Below, piece by piece: positions 18,161 through 27,473 of a stretch of DNA of 64,000 nucleotides. The position numbers were made by a program, and so were the translations under genes. Origin of the DNA: Deltaproteobacteria bacterium HGW-Deltaproteobacteria-8 (GTDB lineage Bacteria > Desulfobacterota > Desulfovibrionia > Desulfovibrionales > Desulfovibrionaceae). The first letter of the stretch is position 1. Each line of letters begins with the position of its first letter. The stretch is from assembly GCA_002840405.1 (NCBI GenBank), contig PHAR01000008.1, positions 106,253 to 170,252 of the forward strand. The letters run 5' to 3'. The notes beneath the pieces are model-generated. The model saw only the letters and a list, made by a program, of their open reading frames with translations, made no database searches and had not been told where the DNA came from.

Positions 18161-19018
18161 CTAGGCGTCTCCGTATTCCGGAGAGGCCAAAAACTCGGCC
18201 AGCTCGTCCGGGGCCATGCGCCGGGTCTGGGCCTCGGCCGGGAACGCGCCCCCGCGCACCTCGGCGCAGTAGGCGGCAAGCGCCTCGCGGGCCGGGGTCC
18301 AGAGGTCGGCGTACTGCTTGACGAAGCTCGGCCGCAGGCCCGGGCACAGGCCCAGCACGTCGTGGAACACCAGCACCTGGCCGTCGCAGTGCGGCCCGGC
18401 CCCGATGCCGATGGTCGGGATCTCGACCTCGGCCGTGATGCGCGCGGCGACCTCGGCGGGCACGGCCTCCAGCACCAGGCTGAAGCACCCGGCCTCGGCC
18501 AGGGCGTGGGCGTCTTCCACAAGTTTTTTCGCCGCGCGGGCGGTCTTGCCCTGGGCCTTGAACCCGCCGAGCACCGCCAGCTGTTGCGGGGTCAGGCCAA
18601 GGTGGCCCATGACCGGGATGCCAGCCGCAAGCATGGCCCTGACCTGCGGGACGAACGCGGCCCCGCCCTCCAGCTTCACGGCGCGCGCGCCAGCCTCCTG
18701 CAAGAAGCGCCCGGCATTGGCCACAGCCTCGGAAACAGAGGTCTGGTAGGACAGAAAGGGCATGTCCGCCACGAGCAGCGCGCTTTTCACGGCGCGGGCA
18801 GTGGCCCTGGTGTGGTGCAGCATGTCGGCCATGGTCACGCCGAGGGTGTCTGGCAGGCCCAGGCAAACGTTGCCCACCGAGTCGCCCACCAGGATGATGT
18901 CGGCCCCGGCCTCGTCGGCCAAGAGGCCGGTGGGGTAGTCGTAGGCCGTAAGCACGGCGAGCTTGCGCTGGCCCTTGGCGGCCAGGATGTCCGGCGCGGT
19001 GAGTTGCTTCTTCGGCAT
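18161..19018 (-). CDS. panB: 3-methyl-2-oxobutanoate hydroxymethyltransferase
   Basis: 285 residues from MPKKQLTAPDILAAKGQRKL; longer in-frame starts are rejected as unlike the family. PanB transfers a hydroxymethyl from methylene-tetrahydrofolate to alpha-ketoisovalerate in pantothenate and CoA synthesis. Motifs are intact: VLTAYDYPTGLLADEAGADI, ILVGDSVGN with the metal Asp, VKLEGG, MGHLGLTPQ, and the catalytic Glu in SLVLEAVPAE. Cytosolic. No panC is nearby. It lies 128 nt after moeA. Confidence 0.96.
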   Translation of the reverse strand: MPKKQLTAPDILAAKGQRKLAVLTAYDYPTGLLADEAGADIILVGDSVGNVCLGLPDTLGVTMADMLHHTRATARAVKSALLVADMPFLSYQTSVSEAVANAGRFLQEAGARAVKLEGGAAFVPQVRAMLAAGIPVMGHLGLTPQQLAVLGGFKAQGKTARAAKKLVEDAHALAEAGCFSLVLEAVPAEVAARITAEVEIPTIGIGAGPHCDGQVLVFHDVLGLCPGLRPSFVKQYADLWTPAREALAAYCAEVRGGAFPAEAQTRRMAPDELAEFLASPEYGDA

Positions 19019-19146
19019 GGCGTTCCTCGTGTTGGTCCTGAGGGATTGGTCTTGGCGAACCCGCTCGTGCGGGCAGGGGTGGAAGGTAGGACTGCCTGGA
19101 CGCGCAGTCAAGCCGAGTGCCCTTCAGGGCGTTCCCGGGTTGCGGG

Positions 19147-20454
19147 CTACAGCGGCCAGACCGGGCAGAGGGCGCCCTTGTACAGCCCCTCGGCGTTGGC
19201 AGGCACGGCTATGAGCCCGTCGGCCTCCAGCAGGGTCTTCAAGAGGCCGGACTTGCCGAGCACCGGATGCGCCAGCGGGATTGCGCCGTCCCTGGCCTCC
19301 AGCCGCACGCGCACGAAGTCCTCGCGTCCGGGCTTGCTGGCGATGTTGCGCGAGAGCTCGGCCACAAAAAGCGGCGGCGCAACGGACAAGGCGCTGGCGT
19401 CGCCTGCCAGGTGCCGCAGGAAGGGCTTCACCAGCACGGCCATGATCACCTGGGCCGAGGTCACCTGGCCGGGCAGGCCTATCACGGCCTTGGCCCCTAT
19501 CCTGGCGAGGATCGTGGGCTTGCCGGGGCTCATGGCGATGCCGTGGGCCAGAATCGCAGCACCCGCCTGGGCCAGGATGGCGGCGTTGGTGTGGTCGCGC
19601 GCGCCGAGCGAGCTGCCGCCGGACAAGAGCACCACGTCGTTCACGGCCAGGGCGTCGGCCAGGGCCTTGGTGAGGCGCGGCAGGTCGTCGGGGATGATGC
19701 CCAGGGCAAAAGCTTCAGCGCCCGCCTCGACGGCCAGGCAGCAGAGCGCGGCCGAGTTCACGTCGCGGATCTGGCCGGGGCGCGGAGTGGCCTGGGCCGG
19801 AACCAGCTCGTCGCCGGTGGAGAGCACGCCCACCCGTGGCCTGCGCCCCGTTTTGATGTCCGTGACGCCAAGGGCGGCCAGCAGCCCGATGTCCTGGGCG
19901 CGCAGGGTGCGGCCCGCAGGCAGGGCCGTGTCGCCCAGGCGCACGTCCTCGCCGGGCAGCATGACGTTCTCGCCGGGCGCGGCGCTTCGGCGCACTTCAA
20001 TGGTTTCGATGATTTCAGGGTTTGCCGCGCCGAGCTGGCCCGTATATTCGACCATGACCACGGCATCGGCGCCGTGGGGCAGGCTCCCGCCCGTGGGGAT
20101 GCGCGCGGCCTGGCCAGGGGCGAGGCGCACGTCCCGGCCTGTGCCGGAGCCCTGGCCTGCCTGATGCCAGTCAATGCGCAGGTCAGCCACGCAGTCCACG
20201 TAGGCCGGGTTGGTCTCGGTGGCGCCGAACACGTCGCGGGCGGCCAGCGCGTAGCCGTCCATGCAGGCCCGCGCGGTGGCGGGCAGGTCCTCGGGCGCGG
20301 GCAGGGCGCAGGCCAGCACGCGGCCCAGGGCCTGCTCCAGGGGGGCGTCCTCGGTCGCCAGGGGCGCAAAGGACGCGAGCAGCGCGGCGAACTCCGAGCG
20401 GCTGACCACGTTCAGGAAGCCGTGTCCGTCCAGGGTCTTGGCGGGAACAGTCAT
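19147..20454 (-). CDS. moeA: Molybdopterin molybdotransferase MoeA
   Basis: 435 residues from MTVPAKTLDGHGFLNVVSRS. MoeA inserts molybdate into adenylated molybdopterin. Hallmarks are present: PEDLPATARACMDGYALAA (substrate-binding domain), RIPTGGSLPHGADAVV, the MogA-like domain with STGDELV and LLSGGSSLGARDHT, and GLPGQVTSAQVIM. The C-terminal domain IV (RVRLEARDGAIPLAHPVLGK) is complete. It is preceded by mobB with a 29-nt gap, which fits a molybdenum/tungsten cofactor unit serving formate dehydrogenases and similar enzymes. Confidence 0.95.
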   Translation of the reverse strand: MTVPAKTLDGHGFLNVVSRSEFAALLASFAPLATEDAPLEQALGRVLACALPAPEDLPATARACMDGYALAARDVFGATETNPAYVDCVADLRIDWHQAGQGSGTGRDVRLAPGQAARIPTGGSLPHGADAVVMVEYTGQLGAANPEIIETIEVRRSAAPGENVMLPGEDVRLGDTALPAGRTLRAQDIGLLAALGVTDIKTGRRPRVGVLSTGDELVPAQATPRPGQIRDVNSAALCCLAVEAGAEAFALGIIPDDLPRLTKALADALAVNDVVLLSGGSSLGARDHTNAAILAQAGAAILAHGIAMSPGKPTILARIGAKAVIGLPGQVTSAQVIMAVLVKPFLRHLAGDASALSVAPPLFVAELSRNIASKPGREDFVRVRLEARDGAIPLAHPVLGKSGLLKTLLEADGLIAVPANAEGLYKGALCPVWPL

Positions 20455-20483
20455 GCGTGTCCGGTCATGTGTGCAGCCGGGCC

Positions 20484-21185
20484 TCAGCCCAGTTTGATGT
20501 CCACGGGCCCGGGCCCGAAGCCCTTGAGCTCGCGCAGCATGCCCAGGATGCCGCCGCGCAGCATGCGCTCGATGAACGGGTTGAGCGCCAGGGGCTGGCC
20601 ATTGACGCTGATCTTGAGGTCGCCGTTTTGAGCCACGCAGTCGGCCGTGGTGGCGTCTCCGGCCACGATCTCCGCGGCCAGGGCGCGGCAATTCTCGCGT
20701 CCGCAGCCGCCGCAGTCCAGCCCGGGCAGCAAAAAGCCAGCGCTGGCCGCGATGCGCGCCAGGCCCGCGATGTCGCGGGTGGCCATGACCCCTTCCAGGG
20801 CCTTGTCGCCATAGGCGGCCAGGGCCAGGTCCGGGTCCAGGTCGTTTGCCGTGGCCTCGTCCGGGGCGATGATGATGCGCGGCATGACGCCCAGGGTCTT
20901 GCCGCCCTCCAGCACCAGCATGTCGGTGCTGACCAGGGGGATGAGCTCGGAGAACGGGCGCTCGCCGGGCCAGGACACGAAGCTGCCGCCGGGCGAGAAG
21001 CCCATGACCATGTCCGCGCTCTCGCGGAAGCGCGCGGTGTCGGTGTCCGGCTTCTCGTCAAAACCGTGGTGCGAGTGCTTGACCAGGGTGACCGTGAGGC
21101 CCATTTCCTTCAGGGCCTGGGCCAGCTCCATGGCCAGGGTGGTCTTGCCGGATTTCTTGTAGCCGACGACGGCAATGGCGCGCAT
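20484..21185 (-). CDS. mobB: MobB-type GTPase with C-terminal 4Fe-4S motif
   Basis: 233 residues. The first 160 are a MobB P-loop protein (VVGYKKSGKTTLAMELAQAL, then VKHSHHGF) that assists molybdopterin guanine dinucleotide formation. Added to this is a tail not found in E. coli MobB: DCGGCGRENCRALAAEIVAG then a Cys, i.e. C-x2-C-x4-C-x16-C or close to it. That spacing is the same as the Fe-S motif of RnfB and the acetyl-CoA synthase complex (PF04060 type). It probably binds a 4Fe-4S cluster. The gene sits 15 nt after argB and 29 nt before moeA. Confidence 0.88.
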   Translation of the reverse strand: MRAIAVVGYKKSGKTTLAMELAQALKEMGLTVTLVKHSHHGFDEKPDTDTARFRESADMVMGFSPGGSFVSWPGERPFSELIPLVSTDMLVLEGGKTLGVMPRIIIAPDEATANDLDPDLALAAYGDKALEGVMATRDIAGLARIAASAGFLLPGLDCGGCGRENCRALAAEIVAGDATTADCVAQNGDLKISVNGQPLALNPFIERMLRGGILGMLRELKGFGPGPVDIKLG

Positions 21186-21200
21186 GGGGGACTCCTCGTG

Positions 21201-22151
21201 CTAACGGGTGATTTCGGTGCCGATGCCGCAGGGGGTGAACATCTCAAGCAAGACGCAGTTCTCCACGCGGCCGTCGATGATGTGGACCTTTTCCACGCCG
21301 CCCAGCACCGCCTCCAGGCAGCACTGCAGCTTGGGGATCATGCCGCCCACCACCACCCCGCGCTCGATGGCCTCGAAGGCCTGGGTGCTGGTCATGCTGG
21401 GGATGAGGTTCTTGTCGCGGTCCAGCACGCCGGGAACGTCGGTCAGCAGGTGCAGGCGCTTGGCGCGGATGGCCGCGGCCACGGCCCCGGCCACGGAGTC
21501 GGCGTTGATGTTGTACGTCTGGCCCAGGTCGTCCACGCCAACCGGCGCGATGACCGGGATGATGCCCACGTCCATGAGCGACTTGAGCACGCCGGTCTCG
21601 ATGCTGACCACCTCGCCGACCATGCCGAGGTCGATGATCTCCGGCGGCGCGGCGGCGCTCTCGACGGCCAGCTCCTTCTTCTCGGCGCGAATGAGCATGC
21701 CGTCCTTGCCGGACAGGCCCACGGCGCGGCCCCCGGCCAGGTTGATCAAGTTCACGATCTCCTTGTTGACCTTGCCCACCAGCACCATCTCGACAACGTC
21801 CATGGTGGGGCCGTCGGTGACGCGCAGGCCCTGGCGGAAGTGGCTCTCGATGCCCAGCGCCTTCAGCATCAGCCCGATCTGCGGGCCGCCGCCGTGCACG
21901 ATGATGGGGTTGACCCCCACGTACTTGAGCAGCACCACGCTGCGGGCGAAGCTCTGCTTGAGCTTCTCGTCGATCATGGCGTTGCCGCCGTACTTGATGA
22001 CCACGGTGCGCCCGGCGAACTCGCGGATGTAGGGCAGGGTCTCGATGATCATGCGCGCGCGCTCGGCCTCGTGCTCCCGGTCGCGGGGCAGGCCTGTGGC
22101 GCAGGCAGGCTGGCTGGCGAAATCAGCCTTGGGGGCGTCGTGCTGGGACAT
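21201..22151 (-). CDS. argB: Acetylglutamate kinase
   Basis: 316 residues. ArgB phosphorylates N-acetylglutamate in arginine synthesis. A 30-residue variable lead is followed by the amino-acid-kinase fold: [10 protein letters not shown] (ATP lysine), VHGGGPQIG (substrate loop), [13 protein letters not shown] and LTDVPGVLD. The C-terminal [20 protein letters not shown] is standard. The start at 22151 has GGAGG upstream; the annotated-looking alternative six codons earlier is less likely. A plausible promoter lies at 22230-22258. Confidence 0.96.
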   Translation of the reverse strand: MSQHDAPKADFASQPACATGLPRDREHEAERARMIIETLPYIREFAGRTVVIKYGGNAMIDEKLKQSFARSVVLLKYVGVNPIIVHGGGPQIGLMLKALGIESHFRQGLRVTDGPTMDVVEMVLVGKVNKEIVNLINLAGGRAVGLSGKDGMLIRAEKKELAVESAAAPPEIIDLGMVGEVVSIETGVLKSLMDVGIIPVIAPVGVDDLGQTYNINADSVAGAVAAAIRAKRLHLLTDVPGVLDRDKNLIPSMTSTQAFEAIERGVVVGGMIPKLQCCLEAVLGGVEKVHIIDGRVENCVLLEMFTPCGIGTEITR

Positions 22152-22229
22152 GCGGGACCTCCGTGGCATGGCGAAACGTGTGGCAACTCGGGTGCGGGCG
22201 CAAGGCCCGACGCTCCGGCGTATCTGCGG

Positions 22230-22258
22230 ATATTCGCCTCAGGGGGCGATTATGTCAA
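22230..22258 (-). promoter_or_regulatory. Candidate argB promoter
   Basis: On the minus strand TTGACA (22253-22258), 17-bp spacer, GAATAT (22230-22235). The -35 is perfect, the -10 only half matched. It sits in a short AT-richer patch 80 nt before the argB start. Confidence 0.45.
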
Positions 22259-22392
22259 GGCGAGCAGGGTTTGAGCAAAGGGGCGGAGGAACTGTCGATG
22301 ATCCATGAAGTGGGTAGGTCTGCCCGACCTTGTGGCCGGTCCGTTTGCCATTCCCGGCATGATCGGGAGCGGCGCGCGGGCCAGGCCAGGGC

Positions 22393-22572
22393 CTAGCGGG
22401 AAGGGGTCCTGGCGGCCACAGCGTTTTCCGCCACCGGGCGGTAGAGGATGCGCTCGTAGCCTGAGGAGATGGTGCGGGCCACGGGCCTCGGCAGGCCCAG
22501 GTCGCGCAGGCGGCAGTAGAGGTGCAGCGGGTTCAGGTAGTGCTGGGCGGCAGAGGCGTTCTGGATGTTCAT
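22393..22572 (-). CDS. 59-residue basic protein of unknown function
   Basis: A 60-codon ORF starting MNIQNASAAQHYLNPLHLYC, with CAGGAG at 9 nt upstream and third-position GC bias like its neighbours. It is Arg-rich (LRDLGLPRPVARTISSGYER then ILYRPV) with one cysteine and no membrane helix. I recognise no family; a small nucleic-acid-binding or adaptor protein is possible but unproven. It stands 240 bp before argB and diverges from nfeD. Confidence 0.65.
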   Translation of the reverse strand: MNIQNASAAQHYLNPLHLYCRLRDLGLPRPVARTISSGYERILYRPVAENAVAARTPSR

Positions 22573-22817
22573 GACCGGTGCTCCTGTTGCTTCCCTTATC
22601 GGCGGAAAGGCTCGGGCGGATTAGCCCAACCTTCCGGAGAAGACAACACTCTGGAAGCAAAATGCGTGCCGCGTGCGTAGCGCTTGCGGCCTGAACCCAG
22701 GGCCTGGGCAGGAATATGCGCTCGCCAGGGCCGGGGCCAGGGGCCGGCGGAGTCGGCGCCCTTGCCGTGGGCCGCGCAATGGCGTATGTGACCAGGATAC
22801 GGTGGAGGGTGTCCGCT

Positions 22818-23306
22818 ATGGACTGGCTCTATTCTGCGCATGTACTCTGGTTCCTGGCTGGCGCGGTCTTTCTCCTGGCGGAGATGGCCCTGCCCGGCTT
22901 TGTGCTGTTGTTCTTCGCCCTGGGGGCCTTTGCCGCAGCCTTTGCAGCCTGGGTCACCCTGACCCTGGGCTGGCAGATCGTGGTTTTTTTGGCCGTGTCC
23001 CTGGCCGGGCTGGGCCTGCTTCGGCGCATTTTCCTGCGCGTGTTCCAGGGCCGCGTCTCGGCCCAGGCCGATGACGGGCATGGACATGGGCCCGGGGCCC
23101 ACACGGACGACGAGGCCACGGGCAAGGCCGCCCTGGTCACCCGGCCCATCACCCCTTCGGTGCCGGGCGAGATCAAGTTCCGGGGCAGCTTCTGGCGCGC
23201 GGAGGCCACCGTAAACATCGGCGAGGGCGAGAACGTGGTCATCCTGGGCCAGACCAAACACGACACCGGCGCGTACAACGTGCGCCCGGCCACAGGAGAG
23301 AAATAA
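22818..23306 (+). CDS. NfeD-like membrane protein
   Basis: 162 residues from MDWLYSAHVLWFLAGAVFLL (GGTGGAGGG upstream). Three membrane helices are followed by a soluble C-terminal OB-fold (ALVTRPITPSVPGEIKFRGS, then WRAEATVNIGEGENVVILG). This is the short NfeD form, without the protease domain. It is 2 nt from an SPFH gene, the usual pairing; together they form membrane microdomain assemblies. Confidence 0.9.
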   Translation: MDWLYSAHVLWFLAGAVFLLAEMALPGFVLLFFALGAFAAAFAAWVTLTLGWQIVVFLAVSLAGLGLLRRIFLRVFQGRVSAQADDGHGHGPGAHTDDEATGKAALVTRPITPSVPGEIKFRGSFWRAEATVNIGEGENVVILGQTKHDTGAYNVRPATGEK

Positions 23307-23308
23307 CC

Positions 23309-24292
23309 ATGGACGCTGGCGTCTTCATTCTCATCATCCTGGCCATCCTGGTCATCGTCGTCTTTGCCAAGACCGCCGTTGTGGTGCCCCAGAAATCGGA
23401 GTTCATCGTGGAGCGCCTGGGCAAGTACCACAACACCCTGGGCGCGGGCTTCCACATCCTCATCCCCTTCATCGACGCCGTGGCCTACAAGCGCTCCATG
23501 AAGGAAGAGGTCCTGGAGATTCCGCCCCAGATCTGCATCACCCGCGACAACGTCTCGGTCTCCATCGACGGCGTGGTCTACCTGGAAGTGCGCGACTCCA
23601 AGCTCTCCTGCTACGGCATCGTGGACTACTACCAGGCGTCCATCCAGCTTTCGCAGACGTCCTTACGCTCAGCCATCGGCAAGATCGACCTGGACAAGAC
23701 CTTTGAGACCCGCGAGGCCATCAACCACCAGGTCATCACCGCTGTGGACGAGGCCGCGCTCAACTGGGGCATCAAGGTCCTGCGCTACGAGATCAAGGAC
23801 ATCAACCCGCCTCCGGGCATCATGGCGGCCATGGAGCTGCAGGTGAAGGCCGAGCGCGAGAAGCGCGCCGAGATCATGCGCAGCGAAGGCGAACGCCAGG
23901 CGCGCATCAACATGGCCGAGGGCCAGCGCCAGCAGGCCATCAACGTCTCCGAGGGCGAAAAGCAGAAGCGTGTCAACGAGGCTGAGGGCCGCGGCAGCGA
24001 GATCGAGATCGTGGCGAACGCCACGGCCGAGAGCATCCGCCGCGTGGCCGAGGCGCTCAATGGCCCCGGCGGCATGGACGCGGCCCGCGTGCGCCTGGCG
24101 GAAAAGTACATCGCCGAGTTCGGCAACCTGGCCAAGCAGAACAATACGCTCATCCTTCCGGCCAATGTGGCCGATGTGGCCTCGCTCGTCGCCCAGGCCC
24201 TGGCCGTGGTGGACGGCGTGCGCGGCGGGAAAACCTACTCTCAAACTGAACAGGGCGCGCAGCCCCAGGCCCCCAAGGGCTCTGGCGAGTAG
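23309..24292 (+). CDS. SPFH/stomatin-family membrane protein (QmcA-like)
   Basis: 327 residues. One N-terminal membrane helix (FILIILAILVIVVFAKTAVV), then the SPFH/band-7 domain (VVPQKSEFIVERLGKYHNTL, GAGFHILIPFIDAVAYKRSM) and a long charged coiled coil (AEREKRAEIMRSEGERQARI and onward) ending in a Gln/Pro-rich tail. It should oligomerise at the inner membrane with the NfeD partner encoded just upstream. Known roles are scaffolding and protease regulation. Confidence 0.93.
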   Translation: MDAGVFILIILAILVIVVFAKTAVVVPQKSEFIVERLGKYHNTLGAGFHILIPFIDAVAYKRSMKEEVLEIPPQICITRDNVSVSIDGVVYLEVRDSKLSCYGIVDYYQASIQLSQTSLRSAIGKIDLDKTFETREAINHQVITAVDEAALNWGIKVLRYEIKDINPPPGIMAAMELQVKAEREKRAEIMRSEGERQARINMAEGQRQQAINVSEGEKQKRVNEAEGRGSEIEIVANATAESIRRVAEALNGPGGMDAARVRLAEKYIAEFGNLAKQNNTLILPANVADVASLVAQALAVVDGVRGGKTYSQTEQGAQPQAPKGSGE

Positions 24293-24313
24293 CGCGCGGG
24301 AGATTGATTACAG

Positions 24314-26062
24314 ATGATTGACGACACGACAGACGACATGAAAGACATCGGCAAAGAGACCAGCCCCGGCGCACAGCCCAGCGCCCAAAACGACGGAAGC
24401 GGCGAGTTGCAGGCCGCAAGGCCCCCGGTCCAGGCCGCTGGCCTGACCCAGGTCCAGAAGGCCCTGCTCTACGCCGAACAGGCCACCCAGGCCACGCCGG
24501 TGGAGGCCGTGTGCGCCATCGCACCCGAAGACGCCCTGCCCGAGGTTACGCTTACCGACCTGCCCGCCGCAATGCAGGAAGCCTGCGCCCGCGCCGGGTG
24601 GCCCGGCCTCATGCCCGTGCAGCAGAAGGCCCTGCCCTACATGCTGAAAAACCGCGACATCATGGTCCAGGCCCAGACAGGCTCCGGCAAGACCGGGGCC
24701 TTCCTGCTGCCGCTGCTCGGCCGCCTCAAGCCCAGCCAGACCTCCTGCCAGGTGCTCATCCTGGTGCCCACCCGCGAACTGGCCCAGCAGGTGGCGGCAG
24801 AGGCCACCACGGTCTTCGCCGGAACCGGCATCGAGACCGTGGCCGTCTACGGCGGCGTGGGCTACGGCGCGCAGCTCGAGGCCTTTGCCCGGGGCGCGCA
24901 GATCGTGGTCGGCACCCCCGGCCGCATCCTGGACCACCTGCTCAAGCGCTCCCTGTCCCTGGCGGACCTGTCCACGCTCATCTTCGACGAGGCCGACCGC
25001 ATGCTGTCCATCGGCTTCTACCCGGACATGAAGGACATCCAGCGCTACCTGCCCGCGCGCAAGCGCGGCGGACAACACATCCATGCGGCCATGTTCTCGG
25101 CCACCTTCCCGCAGCAGGTGCTGCGCCTGGCCCAGGAGTTCCTGACCGATCCGGGCATGCTGTCCCTGTCCGAGGGGCAGGTGCACATCGCGGACATGAC
25201 CCACGCCTTCTACGAGATCCCGGGCATGAACAAGGACCGCGCGCTGATGCGCATCCTGGAGATGGAATCCCCGGAGTCGGCTATCATCTTCTGCAACACC
25301 AAGGCCGACGTGCACTACCTGACGGCTGTGCTGGGACGCTTCGGCTACAACGCCGACGAGCTCTGCGCCGACCTGACCCAGGCCCGCCGCGACCAGGTGC
25401 TGACGAGCGTGCGCCAGGGCCAGCTGCGCTTTTTGATCGCCACGGATGTGGCCGGCCGCGGCATCGACATTCCGGGCCTGTCCCACGTCATTTTGTACAG
25501 CCCGCCGGAGAACCCCGAGAGCTACATCCACCGCGCAGGCCGCACGGGCCGCGCCGGGGCCTCGGGCACGGTCATCTCGCTGGTTGACGTCATGCAGAAG
25601 ATGGAGCTGGTGCGCATCGCGCGGCAGTACGACATCCAGCTCCAGGAGCGCTCGCTCCCCACCGAGGCCGACATCGCGGCCCACGTGGCCCAGCGCCTGA
25701 CCACGGTGCTGGAGGCCAAGCTGCGCGGCAAGGACAGCCTGGAGCGCGAGCGCATGCGCCGCTTCACGGACATGGCCAAGGCCATGAGCCAGGACGAGGA
25801 CCAGGTGCTGCTCCTGGCCATGCTGCTCGACCAGTCCTACCAGCGCGCCATGCACACCCCCCCGCCCCTGCCCGACGGCACGGCCGCACCGCGCAGAACG
25901 GAAGCCCCGTCCGGCGGCTATTCCGGCGGCGGACGCTCTGAGGGCGGCCGAGGCTCTTCCGGCGGCGGACGTGGTCCCTCCGGCGGCGGGCGCGGCTCCT
26001 CTGGCGGCGGTGGCGGCGAAGGCCAGCCCGGCTCGTCCGGCCAGCGTCGCCGCAGGCGCTAG
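24314..26062 (+). CDS. DEAD-box ATP-dependent RNA helicase
   Basis: 582 residues. All helicase motifs are intact: AQTGSGKTGAFLLPLL (I), PTRELAQQ (Ia), TPGRILDHL (Ib), FDEADRM (II), SATFP (III), IIFCNTKADV (IV), ATDVAGRGIDIPG (V) and YIHRAGRTGRAG (VI). An 80-residue Pro/Gln-rich N-terminal extension precedes the core, and the C-terminus is a Gly/Ser/Arg-rich tail (repeats of SGGGR) likely to bind RNA loosely. It would remodel rRNA or mRNA. It is followed at once by an rRNA methyltransferase gene, so ribosome assembly is a reasonable inference. A start 24 nt later (MKDIGKE) is possible. Confidence 0.92.
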   Translation: MIDDTTDDMKDIGKETSPGAQPSAQNDGSGELQAARPPVQAAGLTQVQKALLYAEQATQATPVEAVCAIAPEDALPEVTLTDLPAAMQEACARAGWPGLMPVQQKALPYMLKNRDIMVQAQTGSGKTGAFLLPLLGRLKPSQTSCQVLILVPTRELAQQVAAEATTVFAGTGIETVAVYGGVGYGAQLEAFARGAQIVVGTPGRILDHLLKRSLSLADLSTLIFDEADRMLSIGFYPDMKDIQRYLPARKRGGQHIHAAMFSATFPQQVLRLAQEFLTDPGMLSLSEGQVHIADMTHAFYEIPGMNKDRALMRILEMESPESAIIFCNTKADVHYLTAVLGRFGYNADELCADLTQARRDQVLTSVRQGQLRFLIATDVAGRGIDIPGLSHVILYSPPENPESYIHRAGRTGRAGASGTVISLVDVMQKMELVRIARQYDIQLQERSLPTEADIAAHVAQRLTTVLEAKLRGKDSLERERMRRFTDMAKAMSQDEDQVLLLAMLLDQSYQRAMHTPPPLPDGTAAPRRTEAPSGGYSGGGRSEGGRGSSGGGRGPSGGGRGSSGGGGGEGQPGSSGQRRRRR

Positions 26063-26071
26063 GGGGAGAAC

Positions 26072-27409
26072 GTGGCAGCACTGCCTCCGGCCCGCGCCGT
26101 CGCCCTGGACTGCCTGGCCTCCTGCCTGCTTGAAGGCCGCGACCTCCAGGCGGCCCTGGACACGGCCCTCATGGCCTCGCCGCTCTCCGACCGCGACGCC
26201 GGGCTGGTGACGGAGCTCGTCTACGGCTACTGCCGCCTCAAGGGCCGGGCCGAGGCGCTCCTGTTGCGCTTCCTCGACCCCAAGCGCAGGCTGCCGGACG
26301 AGGCCATGCTTGCGCTCGGCCTGGCCACGTACGAAATACTCCACCTGGACCGCGTGCCCGCGTACGCCAGCGTGAACTGGGCCGTGGACTGGGCCAAAGG
26401 CTACACCCGCGCCCACCTGTCCGGGCTGTTCAACGCCGTGCTGCGCAAGGTGGCCGAGATGGCCCCGTCCGCGCGCACCATCACCCCGTATCGCGAAAAC
26501 GCCCGCGATGAAGTCGAGGCCCTGTCGCGCTTCTACTCCTGCCCGGAGTGGATCATCGCGCTCTGGCTCAAGGAATACCCGCGCGAGGACGTGGCCCGCT
26601 TCCTCAAGGCCCAGGCCCGGCCCCCGGCCGTGGGTCTGGCCGTGGACTCCACCTACGCGGGCGGAGCCGAGGCCCTGGCCGAACGCCTGGCGGCCCACCC
26701 GGCTTGCATGGGCCGCAGCGGCCTGGGCCTGGCCTTCGAGTCCGGCACAGCCCTGGCGACCCTGGTCCAGGACCTCGCCCTGAGTCCGGAGGAGTTGTCC
26801 GCCCTGTACCGCCAAGGCTTCGCCGCGCGCGAGGCCCTGGCCGCCCTTTCCCCCTCGACATGGAAGACCCCGGCCTGGGACGCCTGCGCCGGACGCGGCG
26901 GCAAGACCCGGCTGCTGCTGGAGGCCGGGCTTTCCCCGGTGCTGGCCAGCGACACCCACCAGGGCCGGCTCAAGGCCCTGTCCCGTGAGCTTGCGCCCTT
27001 TGCCGAGGACGGCCGGCTCGTGGTCTTCCGCGCACGGGCCGACGAGCCTGCGGAGATTCCCGGGGGCCTGCGGCCCGCCAGCATCCTGCTCGACGCGCCC
27101 TGCACAGGCCTGGGCACCCTCTCGCGCCGTCCGGACATCAAGTGGAAGCGCACCCAGAACGACGCCGCCAACCTCATGCGCACCCAGGCAGCCATGCTGC
27201 GGCAGGCCTTCGAGACCCTGGCGCCGGGCGGCACGCTCTTCTACGTCACCTGCACCCTGAACCCGGACGAGAACCAGCACCAGGTGTCGCGCTTCCTGGA
27301 GTCCCAGCCCGCCGCGCGCCTGGCCGGGACCTGGGCCACCGGAACCGACATCCCCACGGGCGAGTTCTTTTACTGCGCCACCCTGAACAAGGCCGACCAG
27401 GCGACATAA
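26072..27409 (+). CDS. rsmB: 16S rRNA m5C methyltransferase, RsmB/Sun type
   Basis: 445 residues from GTG at 26072 (GGGGAGAAC upstream). The N-terminal NusB-like domain (residues 1-130) and C-terminal SAM methyltransferase define RsmB. The SAM motif is DACAGRGGKTRLLLE, motif IV is DAPCTGLGTLSRRPDIKW, and the catalytic cysteine region is YVTCTLNPDENQ. It is predicted to methylate C967-equivalent of 16S rRNA. The SAM loop reads AGRGGKT rather than the commoner APGGKT, a mild deviation. Ten nt after the helicase gene. Confidence 0.88.
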   Translation: MAALPPARAVALDCLASCLLEGRDLQAALDTALMASPLSDRDAGLVTELVYGYCRLKGRAEALLLRFLDPKRRLPDEAMLALGLATYEILHLDRVPAYASVNWAVDWAKGYTRAHLSGLFNAVLRKVAEMAPSARTITPYRENARDEVEALSRFYSCPEWIIALWLKEYPREDVARFLKAQARPPAVGLAVDSTYAGGAEALAERLAAHPACMGRSGLGLAFESGTALATLVQDLALSPEELSALYRQGFAAREALAALSPSTWKTPAWDACAGRGGKTRLLLEAGLSPVLASDTHQGRLKALSRELAPFAEDGRLVVFRARADEPAEIPGGLRPASILLDAPCTGLGTLSRRPDIKWKRTQNDAANLMRTQAAMLRQAFETLAPGGTLFYVTCTLNPDENQHQVSRFLESQPAARLAGTWATGTDIPTGEFFYCATLNKADQAT

Positions 27410-27473
27410 ACGTCCGGCCCCCTTTACACAGAACTGCCGGGCAGGTATCTGACGTCATGGAGCACCCGAATCC

